Of a stretch of DNA of 64,000 bases, positions 33,680-41,238 are shown piece by piece. This stretch comes from Arenibacter algicola (GTDB taxonomy: Bacteria > Bacteroidota > Bacteroidia > Flavobacteriales > Flavobacteriaceae): NCBI RefSeq assembly GCF_018860365.1, contig NZ_JAHKPO010000018.1, positions 343,835-407,834 of the forward strand. The letters run 5' to 3'. The notes under the pieces are model-generated. The model did no database searches. It was not told the DNA's origin and saw only the letters and a list, made by a program, of their open reading frames with translations. The number at the start of each line of letters is the position of its first letter. Positions within the stretch are counted from its first letter, which is position 1. Made by a program: the position numbers and the translations under genes.

Positions 33680-35185
33680 ATGAAAAATATAATTATAAAA
33701 CTAACCTTGGTCCTTCTTTTAATTGTTGTGGCCACCGGATGTGATAAAGAGTTTTTGGAAACCGAACCCACTAATCAAGTTTCTGCAGACCTTGCCGTGG
33801 AAACTACTGCGAATGGGATGATCCTTTTAAACGGGTTACACAGGTCTTTATATCATAAATTCTATACACGTATTATTTTTAACGGTATTGGAAGTCAATT
33901 AATAATCAATGAACTCGCCGGAGAGGATTTTGTTGATACCGGTAGTAATAATACCTGGACTACCGTTTATAAATGGACGGCTTCTACCAGTGATACCGAT
34001 TTGTTCACTGATTTTGCATGGAGCTTTTATTATCACCTAATTGCCAATGCCAATATACTCATCAATGGCATAGACGGAGCCACGGGAAGTCAGGCTGAAA
34101 GGGATTACATTAAAGGGCAAGCATTGGTTTATAGGGCATTTGCGCACTATCAATTGGTACAACTGTTTGCCGAAAGATATGATCAGGAAAATGTAAATGA
34201 TCAATTGGGTATTCCTTATAAATTAAATACGGAGGATTTATTGGTGCCAAGGGATACGGTTGAAAAAGTGTATGAATTATTGAATGCGGATTTGGATCTG
34301 GCCATTGAATTACTCGATGGAAAAAGCAGATTGAACAAATCGCATATCACTAAACCGATCGCCTTAGGAATTAAGGCCAGGGTAGCCCTTACGCAGGGTA
34401 ATTGGAATGTGGCCATTGCCAATGCCACCGAAGCCTATCAAGGTTTCGATCTAATGAGTCAGGAAACTTATGCAGCTGGTTTTAAGAGCGATTCTGAAAA
34501 TAACCCCGAATTTATGTGGGCTTCCCAAATAATTGCTGGTGATCAGGCAATTCCGTTTTCGGATTATGGTGCTTGGGTATCAAGGAATTTTAACGGGAAT
34601 GCCGTTAGGGGAAATCCTAGGGCCATTACAAAAGTGTTATATGATGAAATTTCGGCTACGGATGTTAGAAAAACATTATGGGACCCCACTGGTCTGCATC
34701 CTGATGTTGAATTGACAAGTAATCATACCAGGCACCCCTATACCAATCAAAAGTTTCTTGTGTTGGATATTGCCGACAGTAGAATTGATATTCCCTTGAT
34801 GCGAGCAGCTGAAATGTATTTGATCGTAGCAGAGGCCAATGCCCGTAAAGGTGGTGCAGATGGTGAAGCTGCCCAAGCCCTTTTTAATTTAATTTCAACA
34901 AGAGATCTTGATTATTCTTTATCTACCAATACCGGACAGGCATTGATCGATGAGATTATGATTCATAGAAGAGTGGAGCTTTGGGGAGAAGGATTTAGAT
35001 TTTATGATTTAAAACGTTTAAACCAAGATTTGGTAAGGGAAGTTGGTCCTGCCGATACCGGTGCACATCAAGCTTCATTTATAGGTAATGTTTCTTATGT
35101 TCCTGCAGGGGATAAAAGATGGGTGTTTTTGATTCCTAAATCGGAAATCGATGCCAATCCGTTAATAGAGCAAAATCCATTATAA
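33680..35185 (+). CDS. SusD/RagB-family lipoprotein (SusD2)
   Basis: A 501-residue lipoprotein (lipobox ATGC, Cys21) that follows susC2 by 10 bp. Family blocks: CDKEFLETEPTNQVSADLAV; IKGQALVYRAFAHYQLVQLF; VEKVYELLNADLDLAIELLD; ALGIKARVALTQGNWNVAI; and the ending RVELWGEGFRFYDLKRLNQD to FLIPKSEIDANPLIEQNPL. It is the surface lid of the SusC2 transporter. Confidence 0.95.
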   Translation: MKNIIIKLTLVLLLIVVATGCDKEFLETEPTNQVSADLAVETTANGMILLNGLHRSLYHKFYTRIIFNGIGSQLIINELAGEDFVDTGSNNTWTTVYKWTASTSDTDLFTDFAWSFYYHLIANANILINGIDGATGSQAERDYIKGQALVYRAFAHYQLVQLFAERYDQENVNDQLGIPYKLNTEDLLVPRDTVEKVYELLNADLDLAIELLDGKSRLNKSHITKPIALGIKARVALTQGNWNVAIANATEAYQGFDLMSQETYAAGFKSDSENNPEFMWASQIIAGDQAIPFSDYGAWVSRNFNGNAVRGNPRAITKVLYDEISATDVRKTLWDPTGLHPDVELTSNHTRHPYTNQKFLVLDIADSRIDIPLMRAAEMYLIVAEANARKGGADGEAAQALFNLISTRDLDYSLSTNTGQALIDEIMIHRRVELWGEGFRFYDLKRLNQDLVREVGPADTGAHQASFIGNVSYVPAGDKRWVFLIPKSEIDANPLIEQNPL

Positions 35186-35288
35186 TAATCCAAGTTCTGC
35201 CATTGGATGGTGATAGAATCGGAGTTAAGAAGAAACTATCATCAATGCCAAATTTTAAGTTTAAGCACAAGTAGAATAAGGTAATAGG

Positions 35289-35333
35289 CCCTGTGATCAA
35301 TGTAATAAACAAATTGTTGCATTGTGAACAGGG
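35289..35333 (+). terminator. Possible stem-loop after susD2
   Basis: CCCTGT (35289-35294) pairs with ACAGGG (35328-35333); inside, CAATG pairs with CATTG around a loop of about 17 nt, with a symmetric internal loop. It is followed by ttt. It lies 100 bp after the susD2 stop; the rest of the 291-bp gap shows nothing else. Confidence 0.4.
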
Positions 35334-35476
35334 TTTATAAAACCACTAAGTATTATCCAAATTGATTCATCCAAAAAAAGGCTTACATCAATCCTCTATT
35401 CCAGAATCCCAGTCTAGGTGAAAAACTGGATTTATGACAACTTTCCAATCCAATCTTAATACATAAACACCATCGA

Positions 35477-37498
35477 ATGAAAAAATACTTAATACTAGGG
35501 ATATTCTTTTTAAATATTTTGATCGGTTATTCCCAGGAAGTTAAAAGAAACATGTCTATAAAAGACTTTTTAAGTATCCCTAGCATTTCCGATATTCAGG
35601 TTTCCCCGGACGGTAATTCCCTACTTTACATTTTAACGGAGAGCAATTGGAATGCCAATAGGCAAATAAGCCATATATGGCAAGTAAATAAAAACGGTGA
35701 AAACACAAAGCAACTCACCTTTGGCCTGGAAAATGAAAGTGAACCACTATGGTCTCCAAATGGAAAATGGATCAGCTTTTTAGCCAAAAGAAAGGAAGAT
35801 AAGCAAAGTCAGATTTATATAATGCCGTCAGATGGAGGGGAGAGTAAACGGCTTACAAATCATAAAACCTCTGTTTCCAATGTGAGCTGGTCGCCAGACA
35901 GCAAAAAACTGTACTTTACGGCTAATGACCCTTTTACAGCAGAAGAGGAAAATTTAAAAAGTAATAAAATAGATGTATATCCCTTTGAAGAAAACTACAA
36001 ACAAAAACATTTGTGGGAGATAGATCGAGCAACTAATGAAAAGAAAATAACTTCAGGAGATTATTCAGTTCTAACCTATAGTCTTTCCCATGACGGAAAT
36101 AGGATAGCAGTGCATAAGTCCCCAAGTCCACTTTTGGACGACTCCTTTAAAAGTGAAATCTGGTTGATCAATAATGATGGAAGTGGTGAAATTCAACTCA
36201 CGGACAACAGTGTTTCCGAAATTACAAATAACAGGTTATTTAAAACAGGGGCCCGAATAGCTCCTAACAATAAATCCGTAATGTTTACTGCTGCAGTTAA
36301 CGGTAAAATGGAAGATTACTATAATAATAAATTATTCCTTTTGGCAAGCGATGGCAGCTCTGATATCGATTTGCTTACAAAGGATTTTCCCTATGAGGTC
36401 TCTGCTGCCGAATGGACTTCTGACGGTGGTAAAATATTTTTTGTGGCAAATATGGGCTCGCAATTCCAACTATGGCAGTACGAAATAGCTTCTAAAAAAT
36501 TGGTTCAGCTCACAGAAGGAAAACATTCCATAGGGCAGTGGACTTATAATCCCAAACAGGATGAGCATTTTGTCACCATTAAAACAATGGAAAATCCAGG
36601 GGAGATTTTCTCCTTTAAAAAGGGAAAACTTAAACAAATAACCCATCATAACGATTCACTAAAAATAAAGTTCAATTTACCAAGACAGGAAGTTATTAGC
36701 TGGAAAGGAGAAGATGGGGTAACCGTGGAGGGTATGATTTACTATCCGCATAATTATAATCCTGAAAAAACATATCCATTGGTGGTGCAAACCCATGGTG
36801 GTCCAAGGGCTTCAGAAAAATACGGCATGTCCTTGCGCTATACTACCTATGTTCCAGTACTCACGGGAATGGAATATGTGGTGCTTCAACCAAACTATAG
36901 GGGAAGCACAGGTTATGGCGATGATTTCTTACGCGGAATGGTTGGCGGTTATTATGACCAATCACATCTCGATGTAATGGCCGGAGTTGATTTTCTTATA
37001 GAAAAAGGTATAGCAGACCCGGAAAGAATGATAAAAATGGGCTGGAGTGCAGGAGGGCATATGACCAATAAATTAATCACGTTTACCAACCGTTTTAAAG
37101 CGGCATCCTCGGGAGCTGGGGCAGTGAATTGGATAAGCATGTATTCCCAAAGCAATGTAAGGTATAACAGAGATGCTTGGTTTGGAGGGACTCCTTGGCA
37201 AAAGGATGCACCTATTGAAGTTTATTGGAACCATTCTCCCTTAAAGGATATAAGTAATGTAGAAACACCCACCCTGGTTATCGTAGGGGAAAATGACCCT
37301 GTGGTTCCAAAGGAACAATCGGTAGAGTTATATAGGGCATTAAAAAGCAACAATGTTCCAACGCATTTGTATATAGCGCCCCGTGAGGTACATAGGTGGA
37401 TGGAATTGCAACATCGTTTGTACAAGATAAATGTTGAATTGGAGTGGTTTGCCAAATACGCGCTGAACAAGCCGTATGAGTGGGAATATGTAAAATGA
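35477..37498 (+). CDS. S9-family prolyl oligopeptidase-like serine peptidase, secreted
   Basis: A 673-residue enzyme with a signal peptide (KKYLILGIFFLNILIGYSQE). The first 400 residues form a beta-propeller of WD40/TolB-like repeats (QVSPDGNSLLYIL, PLWSPNGKWISFL, VSWSPDSKKLYFTA). The C-terminal part is an alpha/beta-hydrolase domain: YPLVVQTHGGPRASE, YRGSTGYGDDF, nucleophile GWSAGG (Ser524), acid VGENDPVV and the final His in REVHRWMELQ. These peptidases release dipeptides or cleave after proline or acyl-amino acids in the periplasm. Its place after susC2-susD2 suggests a peptide or glycopeptide substrate for locus 2. Confidence 0.92.
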   Translation: MKKYLILGIFFLNILIGYSQEVKRNMSIKDFLSIPSISDIQVSPDGNSLLYILTESNWNANRQISHIWQVNKNGENTKQLTFGLENESEPLWSPNGKWISFLAKRKEDKQSQIYIMPSDGGESKRLTNHKTSVSNVSWSPDSKKLYFTANDPFTAEEENLKSNKIDVYPFEENYKQKHLWEIDRATNEKKITSGDYSVLTYSLSHDGNRIAVHKSPSPLLDDSFKSEIWLINNDGSGEIQLTDNSVSEITNNRLFKTGARIAPNNKSVMFTAAVNGKMEDYYNNKLFLLASDGSSDIDLLTKDFPYEVSAAEWTSDGGKIFFVANMGSQFQLWQYEIASKKLVQLTEGKHSIGQWTYNPKQDEHFVTIKTMENPGEIFSFKKGKLKQITHHNDSLKIKFNLPRQEVISWKGEDGVTVEGMIYYPHNYNPEKTYPLVVQTHGGPRASEKYGMSLRYTTYVPVLTGMEYVVLQPNYRGSTGYGDDFLRGMVGGYYDQSHLDVMAGVDFLIEKGIADPERMIKMGWSAGGHMTNKLITFTNRFKAASSGAGAVNWISMYSQSNVRYNRDAWFGGTPWQKDAPIEVYWNHSPLKDISNVETPTLVIVGENDPVVPKEQSVELYRALKSNNVPTHLYIAPREVHRWMELQHRLYKINVELEWFAKYALNKPYEWEYVK

Positions 37499-37626
37499 CC
37501 ATTGCAATGAACTAGGTCTCAATTCGCCGATTGCCACAACGATTATAGCCTATTGGAACTAGTAAAGAATAGAGTTGATTTTAATAAAATCAGTATAAAA
37601 AAATTATTCAAGTAAAATAATAAGTT

Positions 37627-38964
37627 ATGGGCAAAGGGACATTATTGATATTGATTAGCGTTTGTTTTCTATCATGCTCGGGCAAAAAGGAAAGCATTGC
37701 GAAGGCACCCAATTTTGTGATTATAATGGCAGATGATCTTGGGTACGGGGATATTTCTTGTTATGGAAACCAGCTCACAAAGACACCAAATATAGACCAA
37801 CTGGCCATGGAGGGTACCCGGTTTATAGATTTTCATTCCAACGGGGCAGTCTGCAGCCCTACACGTGCAGCATTAATGACGGGCAAATACCAACAGCGTA
37901 CCGGGATAGAGGGCGTTGTAACTTCCAAAAACCATAGGGATGTAGGCCTAGGGCTCAATGAAATCACCATTGCGGAAGAATTAAAAAAATATAATTACAA
38001 TACCGGTATATATGGGAAGTGGCATTTAGGATATGCAAAGGAATTCAATCCTATGGAACAGGGTTTTGACGATTACGCCGGCTTTGTTAGCGGAGGTATA
38101 GATTATCATGCCCATATAGATCAGGAGGGTAACCGGGACTGGTGGAAAGGAAATAAGATGGAAGATGAAAGTGGTTATGTTACCGACCTGATAACACACT
38201 ACGGATTAAAGTTTGTAGAAGAAAATAATCCCAAGAAAACCAACAAACCGTTCTTTTTATATTTACCGCACGAGTCCCCCCATAGGCCATATCAAAGACG
38301 TATAGACCGAGTTTTGAGGGAAGTTGGTAAAGTGGGCAACTTGGTGGTTCAGGACAGTATTCAGGACATTTACAAGGAGATGGTAGAGGTAATGGATGAA
38401 GGTATAGGTGAAATAATTGGAGCCCTAAAAGAAATTGGGGAATATGAAAATACGGTAGTGATCTTCATATCCGATAATGGGGCCAATGAATACGGGAGTA
38501 ATGGTGTTCTAAGAGGATTTAAAAATGAGGTTTACGAAGGTGGTAGTAGGGTTCCGGCAATTATTTCCTATCCAGGTCACGTAAAGGGAGGTACAATTAA
38601 TACCGAAACCGTTCTTACTATGGACTTGCTTCCTACTGTGCTCGACTTTATCGGGAAAAAGCCCGAGGCTTCACAAATAGATGGTATTAGCATCAAGGAC
38701 AATCTTCTAAATGCCACCAGCTTACCGGATAGGGATGTTTTTTTTGCATATGAAGACTTGAGTTTTGTACGAAGTGGAAAATGGAAAATGGTTCGTATAA
38801 AGAGTGAAAATGACTCCAAGTATGAACTATATGATTTATCCGCCGATTTGTCCGAGAGCAATGATATTGGATCGGAAAACCCAACTTTATTGAACGACAT
38901 GAAAATGAAGCTTTCAATCTGGGACAGGGACGTTAGAAAAGGGGTTAAAATGGTGACCCAATAA
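37627..38964 (+). CDS. Type I (formylglycine-dependent) sulfatase lipoprotein
   Basis: A 445-residue sulfatase with a lipoprotein signal (ILISVCFLSC, Cys17). The active-site signature is VCSPTRAALMTGKY (C76-S-P-T-R80), where Cys76 is oxidised to formylglycine by an AtsB-type maturase not present here. Calcium-binding Asp36/Asp37 are in MADDLGYGD; further sites are YGKWHLG and ISDNGANEYGSN. The length and HESPHRPYQ block fit arylsulfatase A-type S1 enzymes. It follows the S9 peptidase and completes locus 2, suggesting a sulfated substrate. Confidence 0.93.
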   Translation: MGKGTLLILISVCFLSCSGKKESIAKAPNFVIIMADDLGYGDISCYGNQLTKTPNIDQLAMEGTRFIDFHSNGAVCSPTRAALMTGKYQQRTGIEGVVTSKNHRDVGLGLNEITIAEELKKYNYNTGIYGKWHLGYAKEFNPMEQGFDDYAGFVSGGIDYHAHIDQEGNRDWWKGNKMEDESGYVTDLITHYGLKFVEENNPKKTNKPFFLYLPHESPHRPYQRRIDRVLREVGKVGNLVVQDSIQDIYKEMVEVMDEGIGEIIGALKEIGEYENTVVIFISDNGANEYGSNGVLRGFKNEVYEGGSRVPAIISYPGHVKGGTINTETVLTMDLLPTVLDFIGKKPEASQIDGISIKDNLLNATSLPDRDVFFAYEDLSFVRSGKWKMVRIKSENDSKYELYDLSADLSESNDIGSENPTLLNDMKMKLSIWDRDVRKGVKMVTQ

Positions 38965-39009
38965 CAAGGACCTACCCAATAAAATGTTGGGACAGCTGAT
39001 ACAAGTGGG

Positions 39010-39350
39010 AGTGGTCAACACCGCAACCTTCTCCTATTACTTATAATACGTACAAGATGTTGTTTGTCTCCTGATATATCATACAAATCTTGGTAATTAT
39101 TGGTAAAGGCATTTTCATACTCTGTATCCAATAGAGACAAAAATTTTGGACACATATGATTTGGGCGTGACAAATCCATGATTTGGAATTCCATAGCTTT
39201 TGATCTTTTCTTTGTAACCCTTTAATTCCATAACACGGTTTCCTTATCAAGATCTGATGAAAGCTTCATCTTGGGATACGTGAATACTATAAAATACTTA
39301 TTCCCTCCTCAGCATAGAACTTATATTGAGGAACAGTCCCAACTACAACT
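39010..39350 (-). pseudogene. Decayed copy of the polysaccharide deacetylase at 59.4-60.2 kb
   Basis: Read on the minus strand, the segment matches the middle of the intact deacetylase (about residues 65-180). One frame gives MCPKFLSLLDTEYENAFTNN then YQDLYDISGDKQ, against MRPEFLSLLDTEYDYAFTNN and HNDLYDISVDKK in the intact protein. The preceding part gives YAEEGISIL, a stop, then PKMKLSSDLDKETVLW and another stop, against YAEEGISILSHSHTHPKMNN. The metal-binding His cluster is lost, and there are in-frame stops and a frameshift. Both copies face the same way. Confidence 0.85.
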
Positions 39351-39534
39351 GCAATAAGTCCAAGGCTCAGATTTTAATTAAAAAAACCGTTGATTTTAGG
39401 GGATTATTGAGAACGGATTTCCCAGAAATTAAGTAGTGAAGTTTAAAATAGGGAATTAAAATATTTGTAACTTTATTAGTGAAACTCTATTTTGAGAAGT
39501 CAGTAAGACGCACTTAAAATTGCAAGTTGAACTA

Positions 39535-39619
39535 ATCCCGCCTTTTTCGGCGGGATCTAGGTTCAATACCTCGACCCTTGGGTCGATTCCTATTATTGGC
39601 TTCAGGGCTTGCCCTGAGG
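39535..39619 (+). repeat. Three consecutive perfect hairpins
   Basis: Hairpin 1: ATCCCGCC (39535-39542) and GGCGGGAT (39549-39556). Hairpin 2: TCGACCC and GGGTCGA (39571-39586). Hairpin 3: TCAGGGC and GCCCTGA (39602-39617), extendable by two pairs. They lie in the gap before the cyclase gene at 39649. None has a strong T tract after it on the plus strand. They may be a palindromic repeat cluster of the REP type or a structured leader of the cyclase mRNA. Confidence 0.7.
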
Positions 39620-39648
39620 GTTAATACTTTTTATTTAAATTAATTAGT

Positions 39649-40296
39649 ATGGAAGAGGATATCTGCATTCTAATTTCCGACTTGTCCGGTTATACCGCTC
39701 TAACAGAAACACATGGTGCTGTTTCGGCGGCAGACTTAATTGACAAGTATATAGCAATTGTGGAAGATTGTATTGTTGGAGATAGTCATCTGAAGGAGCG
39801 TATTGGAGATGAATTGATGATTGTTTCAACAACTTCCGATGCTTTACTTGCAACAGCAACCAATATTTTAAACACTACATCCCAAGAACATAATTTTCTT
39901 CAGGTTCATGGTGGGCTGCATTATGGAAAGCTTCTTAAAAGGCGCGACAGCTATTTTGGTTCGGCCATAAACCTGACTTCAAGAATTGCGGCCAAAGCAA
40001 GCCCTGGTACTTTTTGGTGTTCAGAAGAGTTTGTCCAGTCGCTTTCCGATAAGTCCGTTAGTAATTTAAAATCAATGGGGAAGCACAGCTTCAAAAATAT
40101 AACAGGCTTTGTGGAATTATATGAATTAAGAAGCGAAAATATAAATTCAGTTTTTATCGATAGCGTTTGCAGAATGCTGATTTTGGACACGAACCAAGCC
40201 ATAAAGCATCCATCACGGGACGATATTTTCTTTTGTTCGTCCAACTGTTTGGATATTTATTTAAGAAATCAATTGACCAATCATGAAGTCAATTAA
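39649..40296 (+). CDS. Class III nucleotidyl cyclase domain fused to a YHS-like metal-binding domain
   Basis: A 215-residue soluble protein. Residues 5-160 match class III adenylate/guanylate cyclases: first metal Asp in LISDLSGYT (Asp11), second in RIGDELMIV (Asp54), and the transition-state pair Asn108/Arg112 in GSAINLTSRIAAKASPG. Lys49 sits at a purine-specifying position, which hints at ATP. Residues 168-206 resemble a YHS domain: VFIDSVCRMLI (Cys174), then FFCSSNC (Cys196, Cys200). YHS domains bind metals and occur in copper and heavy-metal proteins. With the HMA-AraC and metallothionein genes downstream this suggests a metal-responsive second-messenger enzyme; that is inference. Activity could also be lost. 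Confidence 0.75.
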   Translation: MEEDICILISDLSGYTALTETHGAVSAADLIDKYIAIVEDCIVGDSHLKERIGDELMIVSTTSDALLATATNILNTTSQEHNFLQVHGGLHYGKLLKRRDSYFGSAINLTSRIAAKASPGTFWCSEEFVQSLSDKSVSNLKSMGKHSFKNITGFVELYELRSENINSVFIDSVCRMLILDTNQAIKHPSRDDIFFCSSNCLDIYLRNQLTNHEVN

Positions 40297-40337
40297 GGTC
40301 GACTATTTATTGAAGTATCTTAATCCTGTTTTAAATT

Positions 40338-40913
40338 ATGGCTTCTAATATATTGTTTGTAAAAAACATGGTTTGTCATCGCTGCATACTTGCAGTTAGG
40401 GATATTTTAATGGATTTATCCATACCGTTTCAACAAGTTGATATTGGAGAAATTCATTTATCGGAAAGTATTACCAAGGAGCAAAGTAATCTGTTACGCA
40501 CCGAGCTCGTTCAAATAGGGCTCGAATTGATTGATAATCGCATGCATGGGTTGGTTGAAAAAATAAAACAATTGGTAATCATGAAGGCGAGGAAGGAAGT
40601 TGGTCCAAATGAACAAAAAATGAAGCTCTCTGTTTTTCTATCGGAACACCTGCACCACGAATATACCTATTTAAGCAGTTTTTTTTCATCAGTAGAAGGC
40701 CGTACTATTGAAAATTATTTCATTGATCAAAGGATCGAAAAAGTAAAGGAACTACTGGTATATAATGAAATGACTTTGTCCGAAATAGCTTTTGAAATGG
40801 AGTATAGCAGCGTTGCCCATCTTTCCAACCAATTTAAAAAAATTAGTGGACTAACTCCTTCCCATTTCAAACGAGTGGGCTCAAACAAGCGTAAATTGCT
40901 CGACCAAATATAA
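40338..40913 (+). CDS. AraC-type regulator with N-terminal HMA-like metal-binding domain
   Basis: A 191-residue protein. Residues 3-75 have the pattern of a ferredoxin-like heavy-metal-associated (CopZ-like) domain, with the metal motif MVCHRC (Cys13, Cys16). Residues about 90-185 are an AraC helix-turn-helix pair (LSVFLSEHLHHEYTYLSSFF, then MTLSEIAFEMEYSSVAHLSN, ending GLTPSHFKR). This gene type is recurrent in Bacteroidota. Direct metal sensing by the HMA part, probably Cu(I) or a similar soft metal, is the natural reading. It lies 41 bp after the cyclase gene and 96 bp before the metallothionein gene, its likely target. Confidence 0.8.
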   Translation: MASNILFVKNMVCHRCILAVRDILMDLSIPFQQVDIGEIHLSESITKEQSNLLRTELVQIGLELIDNRMHGLVEKIKQLVIMKARKEVGPNEQKMKLSVFLSEHLHHEYTYLSSFFSSVEGRTIENYFIDQRIEKVKELLVYNEMTLSEIAFEMEYSSVAHLSNQFKKISGLTPSHFKRVGSNKRKLLDQI

Positions 40914-40972
40914 TCCCAAAATTCTGTAAGTCTTTCCCAAAGTGATGTAAAACTGAACAGCCATCCTGATTC

Positions 40973-40980
40973 TATCTTTG
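40973..40980 (+). promoter_or_regulatory. -7 promoter element of the metallothionein-like gene
   Basis: TATCTTTG matches TAnnTTTG 29 bp before the ATG at 41010. No TTTG is found at the -33 position, as expected for a promoter that depends on an activator such as the adjacent AraC-type protein. Confidence 0.45.
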
Positions 40981-41009
40981 GCCTATAAAATTATTTAAAA
41001 ACAAAAATC

Positions 41010-41132
41010 ATGAAATCAGAATTAAAATTGAACAGCACTAGTCAAAACATTAAACAGAGTTGCGGCAAACCAAATTGTACTTGTGAAAACTGCAACTGCG
41101 GTAGTTCTTGTGCTTGCAAAGGTTGTAATTAA
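41010..41132 (+). CDS. Metallothionein-like 40-residue cysteine-rich protein
   Basis: A 40-residue protein that starts MKSELKLNSTSQNIKQSCGK and ends PNCTCENCNCGSSCACKGCN. It has eight Cys (18, 23, 25, 28, 30, 34, 36, 39) in the pattern C-x4-C-x-C-x2-C-x-C-x3-C-x-C-x2-C and no aromatic residues, the hallmark of metallothioneins. No signal peptide, so it should chelate metal in the cytoplasm. An A-rich leader (aaaaacaaaaatcATG), a -7 promoter element and a strong terminator bracket it, which supports a real short gene. It follows the HMA-AraC regulator. The metal (Cu, Zn, Cd) cannot be read from sequence. Confidence 0.8.
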   Translation: MKSELKLNSTSQNIKQSCGKPNCTCENCNCGSSCACKGCN

Positions 41133-41158
41133 CATTATTTGCATTTAAACTGTAAAGG

Positions 41159-41187
41159 CCGCCTATGGGTATTAGGCGGTTTTTTTA
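41159..41187 (+). terminator. Rho-independent terminator after the metallothionein-like gene
   Basis: Stem CCGCCTA (41159-41165) and TAGGCGG (41173-41179), 7-nt loop, followed by eight T (41180-41187). It lies 26 bp after the stop codon. Confidence 0.9.
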
Positions 41188-41238
41188 TTTATAATGTTTT
41201 GTTCATTTTTATTTAAAGGCATTTCATAGGAAAAGTTA

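Noticed and set aside
39041..39250. 69-codon minus-strand open frame
   Set aside because: An out-of-frame reading of the decayed deacetylase copy, not a gene.
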